This document shows positions 11,494-22,267 of a stretch of DNA of 64,000 bases, piece after piece. A model generated the notes under the pieces. It did not search any database and had not been told where the DNA came from. It saw only the letters and a list, made by a program, of their open reading frames with translations. A program made the position numbers and the translations under genes. The stretch is from assembly GCF_046630445.1 (NCBI RefSeq), contig NC_092338.1, positions 154,540,001-154,604,000 on the forward strand. Reading direction: 5' to 3'. The stretch's first letter is position 1; each line of letters starts with the position of its first letter. Source of the DNA: Rutidosis leptorrhynchoides (taxonomy: Eukaryota; Streptophyta; Magnoliopsida; Asterales; Asteraceae).

Positions 11494-13494
11494 TGATGTT
11501 TTAGCAGAGGGGTATAAAATACTATTAATTTTTAGCAGGAAATACTATTAAATACGATACAATTTTACACAAGATATTTATTTATTTAGAGAATGGATAT
11601 ACTTAAACCTTGCTACAACACTTATAGGCAGTGTACCTAATCGTACAGTAGTGTAGTTTTTAGTAAGTCCGGTTCGTTCCACAGGGAAAATCTTTAAACA
11701 AAGCTTAACGCTATATTAGTTTACTTTTATAAAAATACAAATATATATATAAGTAATATTATTATTATAAAGGGGGGTTTTTACCGTTTAATAACCGGTT
11801 TGTCGATTTTAAAACTTTAGTCGCAGTTAAAACCAAATGTAAAATATTAAAAATAAATACAAGACTTAAATTAAAGCGTAACGTAAATAACAATAATGAA
11901 ATTGCGAATAATAAAAGTGCGATAAAATAAACTTACGATAATTAAAAAGTACGATAATTAGAAGTGCAATTAAATACAATAACAATAAAAATGCGATAAT
12001 TAGAAGTGCAATTAAATATAAAATAAAGGAAATTAAATATGAAATAAAAGAATTATGCTTATTTAAACTTCCGTAATCATGATGTTTGACGTGTTGATTT
12101 TAGTTTTATGCCCATGGGTTAATTGTCCTTTGTCCTGGATTGTTTAATATGTCCGTCTGGTTTTTGTCCATAACAGTCCATCAGTCATAAATATAAAGTG
12201 CGAGTGTCCTCGTCAAATTATCCTTATACCCGAAGTTAAATATTCCAACTAATTGGGGACTTAAACTGTAACAAGATTTTAATACTTTGTTTAATAATTA
12301 CACCAGGATGTCGGCTGAGTGTAACCCAAGGTTTTAATATTTTATTATCAATTATACCAAGTGTCCTTGTACATAATTTCACCCCTGTTTTAATTATTCG
12401 AGTGGCTATTAATCCATTCCCGTGTCCGGTTAAATGAACGATTATTCGTACATATAAATACCCCGCCCATCGTGTCCGATCGAGTGTATATGGTAATTTA
12501 TAGGGACGTTCAATTGTAAATCTTTATATTAACATTAACAAACTATCATTTAGTTAAACAAATATAAAGCCCATTAATAGCCCATAGTCTAATTTCCACA
12601 AGTGTCGTTCCTTTGTCCAAACCCCAATTATGGTACAAAGCCCAATTACCCAATTTTAGTAATTAGCCCAACATCATGATTACTTCGTTTTAAATAAACA
12701 TAATAATAACTTAGCTACGAGACATTAAATTAAAAAGGTTGAACATAACTTACAATGATTAAAAATAGCGTAGCGTTACACGGACAGAATTTTGACTTAC
12801 ACCCTTACAATATTCGCTAACATACCCTTATTATTAGGATTAAAATTAAAATTAAAATTAAAATTAAAATATAAATATAGATATTTACGTATAGATATAG
12901 AGAGGATGGATATATATGTTGGTTTTTGCGATCAGAATTCGTTTGCTTTTATAGGGAGTTTCAGAATTTGGGGCTCCGCGACTCGCGGCCCTTTTTATCT
13001 TCAAACTCCGCGAGTCGCAGAGTTTGTAAATACAGCTCACTCCATTTTGGCTCTTTGTTTACCGACGGTTTATTATATAAATATAATATATATATATATA
13101 ATTTATATAATTAATTATATATTATATTATATTTATATATATAGTTAACTTGTAATTTTTAGTCCGTTGCGTCGAGCGTTGAGAGTTGACTCTGGTCCCG
13201 GTTCCGGATTTTCGAATGTCCTTGCGTACAATTTAATATCTTGTACTTTGCGTTTTGAATCTTGTACTCTTGTAATTTCGAGACGTTTCTTATCAAAAAT
13301 TGGAACCTCTTTGATTGTCTTTTGTACTTTTGAGCTTTTTGGTCGTTTGCGTCTTCAATTCGTCGAATCTGTCTTTTGTCTTCACCTTTTATTATTTAAA
13401 CGAATATCACTTGTAAATAGAACAATTGCAACTAAAAGCTTGTCTTTCTTGAGGAATAATGCTATGAAATATATGTTCGTTTTTAGCATTATCA
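11494..13494 (-). repeat. Element A 3' LTR
   Basis: On the plus strand it starts TGATGTTTTAGC and ends GCATTATCA, so it has TG...CA ends on the coding strand. It differs from the right LTR at scattered bases, for example in the region 13000-13020. TATAAAA lies on the minus strand at 12947-12953. Confidence 0.93.
12947..13022 (-). promoter_or_regulatory. Element A LTR promoter: TATA box plus paired dyads (left LTR)
   Basis: TATAAAA (minus) lies at 12947-12953. Upstream of it by 22 bp are two near-palindromes, CCGCGACTCGCGG (12976-12988) and CTCCGCGAGTCGCAGAG (13006-13022, one arm base changed relative to the right LTR). No transcript evidence is available from sequence alone. Confidence 0.55.
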
Positions 13495-14015
13495 AATATT
13501 TCCACACTTAAGCGTTGCTTGTCCTCAAGCAATATCGTCTTGAAATACTAGAATCACTTCTTTATTCTTCACACTTTGTACATCAGTGATTTCTATACGG
13601 CGGTATAAACAATGGTAGTAACGATATGGTTTACAGTCCCACATGACTATAAAAATTTAGATCCATTAAGGAAATTGGATCTTTATGAAAACATTTGATC
13701 TTTTGAAAATTAAATCTAGTTTTTACCCTAGATAAGTTTTTCGGAATAACCCTTTACCGGTGTTTGCAAAATATTTTTGTGGGTTTGGTGGGTTTCAGAT
13801 TTGAAAATTTTAGCTCAAAACTTGCGGTTTTGTGTCACCCACTTGCTAACCTTGTATTTGGAAAGCAACACGTCCAGTTTACTTGTCTCGTATATTATCT
13901 TTCGGTAAACTACTGTCTGGTTGTAAAGGAAAGCGTTGAACAAGTAACTGTTAAGGCAATGTCCCCTGACATGCTTTTAATTATGGTCTATAACATGTCG
14001 GACGCAATTACTATC
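13495..14015 (-). other. Element A 3' internal region with polypurine tract
   Basis: Non-coding. The tract AAGTGTGGAAATATT (minus, about 13495-13509) touches the LTR. The rest matches B's 3' region (16002-16520) closely. B's target duplication CTATC (14011-14015) ends it, and the region resumes at 31274. Confidence 0.8.
14011..14015. repeat. Target-site duplication of element B, left copy (CTATC)
   Basis: CTATC here and at 31274-31278. The uninterrupted version of the same site can be read in B's own 3' region at 16511-16515. Confidence 0.95.
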
Positions 14016-16001
14016 TGATGTCTAGCGAGGTGTATATAAAATAGCTTATATTTTACTAGAAAAATACTATTAAATACGATACAATTTTACACAAGATATT
14101 TATTTATTTATAGAATGGATATACTTAAACCTTGCTACAACACTTATAGGCAGTGTACCTAATCGTACAGTAGTGTAGTTTTTAGTAAGTCCGGTTCGTT
14201 CCACAGGGAAATCTTTAAACAAAGCTCAACGCTATATTAGTTTACTTTTATAAAAATACAAATATATATATAAGTGATATTATTATTATAAAGGGGGGTT
14301 TTTACCGTTTAATGACCGGTTTGTCGATTTTAAAACTTTAGTCGCAGTTAAAACCTAATGTAAAATATAAAATAATTACAAGACTTTAAATTAAAGCGTA
14401 AAGTAAATAACGATAATGAAATTGCGAATAATAAAAATGCGATAAAATTAAATTGCGATAATTAAAAAGTACGATAATTAAAATAACAATAAATAAAAGT
14501 GCGATAATTAGAAGTGCAATTAAATATAAAATAAAGGAAATTAAATATGAAATAAAAGAATTATGCTTATTTAAACTTCCGTAATCATGATGTTTGACGT
14601 GTTGATTTTAGTTTTATGCCCATGGGTTAATTGTCCTTTGTCCTGGATTATTCAATATGTCCGTCTGGTTTTTGTCCATAACAGTCCATCAGTCATAAAT
14701 ATAAATTGCAAGTGTCCTTGTCAAATTATTATTATACCCGAAGATAAATATTCCAACTAATTGGGGATTCGAATTGTAACAAGGTTTTAATACTTTGTTT
14801 AATGAATACACCAGGTTATCGACTGCGTGTAAACCAAGGTTTTACTACTTTGTTAACAATTACACCAATTACCCTTGAATGTAATTTCACCCCTGTTTTG
14901 ATTATTCTAGTGGCTATTAATCCATTCCCGTGTCCGGTTAAATGAACGATTATTCGTACATATAAATACCCCGCCCATCGTGTCCGATCGAGTGTATATG
15001 GTAATTTATAGGGACGCCCAATTGTAAATCTTTATATTAACATTAACAAACTTTCATTTAGTTAAACAAATATAAAGCCCATTAATAGCCCATAGCCTAG
15101 TTTCCACAAGTGTCGTTCTTTTGTCCAAACCCCAATTATGGTACAAAGCCCAATTACCCAATTTTAGTAATTAGCCCAACATCATGATTACTTCGTTTTA
15201 AACAAGCATAATAATAACTTAGCTACGAGACATTAATATAAAAAGGTTGAACATAACTTACAATGATTAAAAATAGCGTAGCGTTACACGGACAGAATTT
15301 CGACTTACACCCTTACAACATTCGCTAACATACCCTTATTATTAGAATTATAATTAAAATTAAAATATAAATTATAAATATAAATATATATTACTCGTAT
15401 ATATTGAGAGAGAGATGAAAAAAAGATTTTAAAACTCGTCAGAAAACTGGCTATTTATAGGACCTGACCAGTAATCTCACACCATGCGACTCGCATGGTT
15501 TTGTGCTTCTGGCCATGCGAGTCGCATGGCCACCCTGGATTCAGCCAACTACTTTTGTTTTCTTCTTGCCGACGTAATATAATAATAATAATATATATAA
15601 TATATAATTATATATAATTATATATATATTATATTATATTCTTGTGCATAGTAGACTAGATATTTTTGGTCCGTTGCGTCGGGCGTTTCTTCTTGGCTCA
15701 GGTCCCGGTTCCGGATTTTCGGACGTCCTCGCGTATTATTTTAAATCGCGTACTTTGCGTTCCGCAACTTGTACTCTTGTCATTTTGAGACGTTCTTCAT
15801 CAATATTTTGAACCTTTTTAGTTGTATCTTGTACTTTATAGCTCTTTGGACCTTTTTGTCTTCAATTTGTCGAATCTGTCTTTTGTCTTCACCTTTTATT
15901 ATTTAAACGAATATCACTTGTAAATAGAACAATTGCAACTAAAAGCTTGTCTTTCTTGAGGAATAATGCTATGAAATATATGTTCGTTTTTAGCATTATC
16001 A
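14016..16001 (-). repeat. Element B 3' LTR (1986 bp)
   Basis: Plus-strand ends are TGATGTCTAGCG and GCATTATCA. Length and every segment compared match the right LTR. Confidence 0.95.
15452..15529 (-). promoter_or_regulatory. Element B LTR promoter: TATA box plus paired dyads (left LTR copy)
   Basis: TATAAATA (minus) lies at 15452-15459. Dyads CCATGCGACTCGCATGG (15482-15498) and CCATGCGAGTCGCATGG (15513-15529) are in opposite orientation with a 14-base spacer and begin 22 bp upstream of the TATA box. Confidence 0.55.
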
Positions 16002-16016
16002 AATATTCCCACACTT
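16002..16016 (-). other. Polypurine tract of element B
   Basis: AAGTGTGGGAATATT on the minus strand touches the 3' LTR start (TGATAATG). This is the position and composition expected for a plus-strand DNA primer. Confidence 0.75.
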
Positions 16017-18091
16017 GAGGGTTGCTTGTCCTCAAGCAATATTGTCTTGAAATACTAGAATCACTTCTTTATTCTTCACACTTTGTACATCAGTGATTTC
16101 TATACGGCGGTATAAACAATGGTAGTAACGATATGGTTTACAGTCCCACATGACTATAAAAATTTAGATCTATTAAGGAAATTGGATCTTTATGAAAACA
16201 TTTGATCTTTTTGAAAATTAAATCTAGTTTTTACCCTAGATAAGTTTTCCGGAATAACCCTTTACCGGTGTTTGCAAAATATTTTTGTGGGTTTGGTGGG
16301 TTTCAGATTTGAAAATTTTAGCTCAAAACTTGCGGTTTTGTGTCACCCACTTGCTAACCTTGTATTTGGAAAGCAACACGTCCAGTTTACTTGTTCCGTA
16401 TATTACCTTTCGGCAAACTACCGTCCGGTTGTAAAGGAAAGCGTTGAACAAGCAACTGTTTAAGGCAATGTCCCGTGACATGCTTTTGATTATGGCCTAT
16501 AACGTGTCGGACGCAATTACTATCCTTGGTAGGAGCAATAGTAAAGCTCACCCTTATAATTTTTCGGTCTGGCACAAGGTCCTGTCTTTGACCATGTTAT
16601 GCAACCACCGTTCTTACGGTTGACACCCTATTTAGTTCAGGTGACCTAATGAATTCCAGGTGAATTCCTAGGATTTTACGTTCAATGGTAATGAACGCAT
16701 TGAAAATGGGTTTTTCAGAAAACAAATCGGTTTATAATTTTGATCAAAATATTTTCTCGTTTCAGCTCGAGTTTTAGATATCATTGAATTCCATGAGTTT
16801 GAATTCTCAATCTTTAAGGTCAATCTCTAGGATTGAGTAATATCAGTCTTAAAAGCTGATTTTTAATCTTTAAGGAGATTATCCTTTCTGGGGATCTGAT
16901 TTATTAGTCTTATCCAGCTAATTTGCACGGTGCCTCCCCATTGTACGAGATAAATCCTTCTCATGGTTAGGATAAATCTGACCACTTGGCGACCCTGTTT
17001 GATGCTGAGGTCCGTGGATTTCCTGCTGATTTTAGTGATGACTTTTCTAGATTTTTCGTCAACCTACAGCTGGTCTGAACGACAACTTCATGACCTAAAT
17101 CAAGAAGCGCGTGTCTTTTTCGGAAGACTTTACTTCCTTTTAGTGATGGAATTGATTCATCGTATAGATCCATCTCTTCTTTTCTTTCATCGGGTAAAAC
17201 AGTTTAGTTTAGTCCAAAGCAAAAGTATTTTCAGTTATTTGTTACAAATATATGTGGCATATGTTTAAAATAACTTGGTAAATTTTCCCACACTTGGCTT
17301 TTTATTTTTCTTTTTATCGTCCTCTATTCCATTTTAAATGAATTTTGACATTTTAGTTTGTTTCTCAATTTATGTCCTTTCCGAGGTAACAATAATTTCG
17401 GTGTTAAAACCTAGTTTTATCGTTCATAAATATGTATAAACATGATTTGAATTCATTTAATTGAAAATTTTGAAAAATTTTACTAGAATTGGGTAGTCAG
17501 TATATAAGACTAGGGCTGTTCTTTTTTATCAGAGAGCACTAGATTCTAATACAACTACTGCTTTACTAGTATTTTTAATGGTAACCAAGTGTTTAATATA
17601 AAAATTTTAAAATCCGAAAGAATTTAACCCCTTCCCACACTTAAGATCTTGCAATGCCCTCATTTGCAAGAAATCAGTAACAATTTAAATTATTGAGGGT
17701 GATTTGTGTGAAAATGATTAAATTTTTACCAAAGTTTCCAAATATATTGGCGTTTGTTTGCTGAATGATAAATGGTGCACGTCATTTGTTCATTCCGTCT
17801 TGTTGTTATTTCTCATACATTTTGCATCATTGTCGTCAAAATTACTTGCTTTTGCTGAACTTAATGCCAGTCTTTGAAAACGCGTTGTTTTACCCTGTTT
17901 TGTGCATAAAATAAAATACATACAATACAAATATAATCATACATGCAATTTGAAATGGAACTTTGGCATCCCACTTTCAAACTATAAGAAAAATATTAGT
18001 ACTCAATAATAATAAAATATCCGACATTACATAAACATAATAAAATGTTAAGTGTTTTAAAAAAATAAAAATAAAAATTACCAACTTATCT
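16017..18091 (-). other. Element B long 3' non-coding region
   Basis: About 2 kb between the ORF1 stop and the polypurine tract. It has no convincing coding frame; the ~100-codon frame at 16963-17268 is antisense and shifts in the A copy. It holds two further polypurine-like sites (17285-17295 and 17632-17642, minus). It is closely similar to A's 31274-32640 except at the ORF1-proximal end, beyond about 17908. Confidence 0.7.
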
Positions 18092-20455
18092 CTACTGATC
18101 AGGAGGTGGGTTAGGAGGAAAATTAGGATATGGATCCCAATTCATGTTCGCGTCCGGGTTCCATGGCTGATTATAGGTGTACTGGTATGCTGCGTCATAA
18201 TCATATGAATCATAGGGTGGTCTCATCTCTGGCTGATGTGCGGGATAGTATGCGGGTCGGGTCGGATAATACATCTCACCAGGCTGCAACTGGCTTATAA
18301 TTTGGCGCTGATGATAATCCCATCGGCCATGCTCTCGTTGCCGGGAATGCTCGTAGTCATTCCGGCGTTGCCATGCCTCGTACTGCATATGCCTATCATA
18401 GTTCGTCATGTATTCATCCTCCATACGAATACCTAAATCAAGAGCAGTCTCCCGAACAACTCCTATAATGTTGTTCGCCTCCTCCATCTCGTCATCCGAA
18501 CCTCTCTCTACCTGTCGCTGAGGTCCCTCGTATCTATATACCCGACCACGTCTCATCAATAATACCCTTGCACCGTGATAAAGGTTTGAACTTATAGTTT
18601 CACCTCCGTCCTCTATTTCGTTCATTGGACCCCCTTGGTGCTTATCTACACCTAAATACTCTCCAATGAGAGTAATGAAAATACCACCACCTATAATACT
18701 CCCCGATTTCATCCCCGAAACTACATTAGCGAGATAATAACCAACACAATAGAGAATGTTAACGAAACTCCTCGGGTCTCTAATACACTTGAGGTAGAAC
18801 AAATCGTTTACGGTCAATTTCTCCTTATTCCTACCCCTTTGTGTAATTGTGTTTGCTAAGAATCTATGAATCACCCGGAGTTCAGCTCTGTCTATATCTA
18901 AGTATGTATGATTTCCACTGGCGTGAAATTCATTAAAGTGTGACATACGCCTCCAGACAGCGTTAACATCAAATTCCCTATCTACCCTTTCTCCTTGGGC
19001 AATCAGGCTATTACAGTCGGGGCTCAAAAGTTCAGCAGGGGTGTAAATCTGTAAGGCCCTGGCTAAATCTATCATGGACATTCTGTACATGCGTCCACCT
19101 AACAGAAATCTAATAAAGCTTCTATCATCTATCCTCCTAACATCACTGTTTAACTTAATAGTACTAAGTAATTCTATACACCATTCCCTATATATGGTTC
19201 TACGAATGGAAAATAGGCGCATCCAATCGTTAAACTGAGAATTACCATACCTTTGCACCAATAATCCCCGAATCGGTTCGGCAAGGTCAACTGTTTCCAA
19301 AGGTACCCAGTCAATTGCCCTTGGCATTTCAACAACCTTATTGTAGAGAATGTGCATGTTCTTTTGATAATCTGGATACTCTATCCAACATCGATCAAAT
19401 CTCAGATTTGGGTGTAACTGATCTTCATTAATGTCTAAGCTCAGAATCCTTTGATGTGGAGCGAATTGACGAAACTGATTCACGAATAATTGATCTTGAT
19501 CGTGATAAGGAATATGTTGCTCCTCCTGTTCTTCTTCTTCTTGTTGCATATGTTGTTCTTGTTCATGAAACATTTGCGGTTCGGGCTCTGGTTGCCTGGA
19601 TGATGATGCTCCTGAACCTCCAGTATCGGCTTTCTGCAAAACACATTAAACACAAAATTTGTGCATCCAAATATGCATTAGTGTTAACAAAATAATAACT
19701 TGAAACAATTATGATGACCTGTTCAATTAATAACACATTTTATACACATTTTCTTAACAATAACAATTCTACACTTTTACATACGAAAAATGTATACAAT
19801 GTTTTATCACATTTAAACTCTTAAACATGTCAACAATAATCATTATAGCAATTAAACACTTGTTACATGGCATTCAAATCAAACTAGTGTTCATTTTCAT
19901 ATTTTTGTCAAGTCTACACTTTGTCAAATAAGCATATACGAAAAATGTACATCAAGTTCATAAGCATTTATCTCAAATAACATGCCAAAATAATCACTAC
20001 TAGCAATGAAACAAGTTTCAAATAGCTTTTATATCAAATTATCCAAGTTCATGAATTTTTAGACTTAAAAAGTCTACTTTAATTTTCAAAAACATGTTTA
20101 GGCTCAAAGTTTGGATCAATTAACTACCTAGACATGTTACACTACTCAATTTAGTAACAATTCATGACAAAAATCGGCCATAACCTGTTTATATCAAAAA
20201 GCCCCAAATTGCTCAAGAACACAAACCCTAGATTCTTAAAAATTTGAAGTTTTTAGCTTCAATTCATGTTAAATAGCTTCTATCTAGGATATACATGCAT
20301 AATATAACAACAATTTAGCTCTAATTACACCTAAATTTAACAAAATCAAAATATAAATTTTCTAGCTCAAGAACACAAAAATTCGAATTTAAAGAGATTA
20401 GGGGTGAAATCTTTACCTTTCTCCTGAAGGGGTTGAGATTACTGAATCTAGGCAT
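18092..20455 (-). CDS. ATHILA ORF1-type protein in the env position, two exons (element B)
   Basis: Exon 1 is 20455-20417, 13 codons starting ATG CCT AGA. It is followed by a GTAAAG donor and a 783-bp AT-rich intron (20416-19634) ending TTTTGCAG. Exon 2 is 19633-18092. Both edges are phase 0, giving about 526 residues. The body matches my knowledge of the ATHILA ORF-1 family (Pfam PF03078): LHPNLRFDR, RSFIRFLLGG, YLDIDRAELRVIHRFLAN and IIGGGIFITLIGEYLG. The N-terminus is Gln/Glu-rich and the C-terminus is Tyr/Pro/Gln-rich. I see no signal peptide or clear membrane segment, so an envelope role is not supported by the sequence. The function is unknown. Exon 2 has no ATG at its start, which supports the spliced model. 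The homologue in A (33249-34223) is only about 60% identical. Confidence 0.85.
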
Positions 20456-20645
20456 GATTATTGTGAAATTTTTGCAAGAAATTTGGTGAAAATTGGTGAA
20501 AAATTGAGAGAGTTTGGAGATGGTTCGTGTATGTGTGTGTTATTGTGAAAGAAAGAGCAGAACTCGGCTGGATTTTGTTCCTGTCCAGTTTTTAGTGGCC
20601 ATGCGAGTCGCATGGCATAACCCTTTCCCTCATGCGACTCGCATG
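20456..20645 (-). promoter_or_regulatory. ORF1 leader with paired dyads (element B)
   Basis: CCATGCGAGTCGCATGG (20599-20615) and CATGCGACTCGCATG (20631-20645) lie 144 bp upstream of the ORF1 ATG. They use the same arms as the B LTR dyads. No good TATA box sits at the LTR spacing; a weak CAAAAT-like stretch does. Confidence 0.45.
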
Positions 20646-20667
20646 GGGGTATTTTCCAGGGTTTTTT

Positions 20668-20729
<62 letters not shown>

Positions 20730-21679
20730 ATTATACTTTTAAAACATAAAATTTAATAAAATTTTGTTTCTTTTTAGAACGAGGTCGTTTCGGGACTATG
20801 CCCTAGTCCGTCCCTCGACAAAATTTTAAAATTTGTCTTTTTGTAGCGATTGTTTTAAAAGCTAAGATTTTTGGGTTTTTTAATGTTTTTGGCATACTTT
20901 AAATCAATAAGATTAAAAATAATGATAATAAAAGTTCTCGTCCCTCCCTCGGGTAAAGCAATTTCGGTTCAAAGACCTAGTCTTCAACTTACGACGAATT
21001 TTTAAAAATCATATTTTTAACTTAATGAGATAAAGTAAATTTTTGTTTTTAAATTCACACAACATAATTATAAAATTCAAAAAAAAAAAAAAAAAAAAAA
21101 AAAAAATTCACACCAAACTTAAAATTTGAAATGCATAAAATTAAAAATTAATATTTTAAAAATTAAAAATTCACACCAAACTTAATTTAAAAATTTATAA
21201 ATTCATACCAAACTTATATTAATTTTTCAAATATTTACAATTTTAAAAATATTGTTTTTATAAAGTTTACAATATTAATTTAAGATTTAAATATTAATTT
21301 TAAAAACATGGTAAAAAAAAATAAAATTAAAAAATCTTTTTGTCTTTTTATCCCTCTGTAATCAATCAAATATTATCAAAAATATGCGCCCCTCTTTTCG
21401 GTAAAGTAATTTCGGTTCCAAGACCTAATTTAACTCATGACGAATTTTTGAAATATTTTGGTTTGATTGATTAAAGATATTTATACCTTAAGAATAAACG
21501 TTAAATTTCGCAGTGATGTAATAAATTTTTGAATGATATCAATAATTTCGGTCGCCAAACCTAATTTTATTTAATACCAATTTAATACTTTTTAGCGAAC
21601 AAATTAGCGTTTATTATCAAAAGGTTAAAAATAAAAATAAAAATAAAAACTGTACAGACATACCTGTGAAATAGATTTC
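20646..21679 (-). other. Non-coding region between ORF1 and the small ORF (element B)
   Basis: It holds a 50+ base poly-T (20667-20722), a poly-A tract near 21080-21105 and AT-rich repeats of a CACACCAAACTTA type. A good 5' splice donor (CAG/GTATGT, minus, at 21663) lies just after the small ORF stop. No gene is seen. From about 20760 the sequence is again closely similar to A. Confidence 0.6.
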
Positions 21680-22096
21680 TTAGTTATATGATCTATTATA
21701 TTCATAAGATAGTCGGTTTAATTGGTCTTCCATGGCTGCATAGGCGTAACCTCGAGCATTCATTGTCTTTTCTTCTAAACATATGAACGGTCCGTCTCTG
21801 CATAAAGTAACAAATTCGGTATTTGAATAAGTTTGATTATTTGAACATTTACCTCCATGTGACCATTTTCCGCATTTGTGACATTTTTCTAGGTGTCGTG
21901 CTCTTCTTTTCGCTGCGGATTTTGATTTTCCTTTACCAAATTGTAACTTATTATCTTCGCATCTGGATCCTTTTCTAACTCCGTCCATTCTTTCTCTGAT
22001 TACTGATACTATTTCACTCGGTAGTATGTCATTATTTCTTTTAGTGATCAAAGCATGTAGCATTAGACCATGGTTTAGTTCACAGGCAGTCTTCAT
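21680..22096 (-). CDS. Small zinc-knuckle protein between pol and ORF1 (element B)
   Basis: An ATG at 22096 opens 138 codons. The N-terminal third is predicted helical. A basic stretch rich in Lys/Arg/Ser sits around residues 50-70. It leads into CHKCGKWSHGGKC, a C-x2-C-x4-H-x3-C pattern one residue shorter than the classic CCHC knuckle, which suggests nucleic-acid binding. The C-terminal part is Tyr/Asn-rich. It is separate from the knuckle in gag ([13 protein letters not shown]). Element A has the same-length frame (35391-35807), but with stops. The ORF starts 172 bp after the pol stop. I do not recognise a named family; it could be a captured gag-like piece or an accessory gene. Confidence 0.65.
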   Translation of the reverse strand: MKTACELNHGLMLHALITKRNNDILPSEIVSVIRERMDGVRKGSRCEDNKLQFGKGKSKSAAKRRARHLEKCHKCGKWSHGGKCSNNQTYSNTEFVTLCRDGPFICLEEKTMNARGYAYAAMEDQLNRLSYEYNRSYN

Positions 22097-22267
22097 TTCG
22101 TAAAAACCTAAAAAAATAAAAATTCAGAATGGGGGGAGAAGACTAGTTCTTTAGGGTCTGCTAGGGAAAGACCATACGTGTTCCATTTTCGAGAACTACA
22201 CGAAAACAGACAATCTAACTCTAACAGAAATTCATATTATTCTTTAAAGACATGATTCTCCCCACAC
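22097..22267 (-). other. Spacer between pol and the small ORF, with polypurine-like site
   Basis: The minus strand reads AAGTGTGGGGAGAA overlapping and following the pol TAA (about 22256-22269). This resembles the polypurine tract at the 3' LTR. The rest is non-coding. Confidence 0.5.

Noticed and set aside
12792-13511. Frames of 60-118 codons in the Athila LTRs
   Set aside because: They run through LTR promoter and AT tracts, with no family match.
15482-15529. Repeated dyads considered as a CRISPR-like array
   Set aside because: Only two units per site in a plant retrotransposon LTR, and no unique spacers.
16963-17268. 101-codon plus-strand frame in B's 3' region
   Set aside because: It lies antisense in a non-coding region and its end differs in the A copy (31715-31939). 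No domain is visible.
18092-19639. Calling ORF1 a viral-type envelope glycoprotein
   Set aside because: No signal peptide, membrane anchor or glycosylation pattern supports it. Only its position is env-like.
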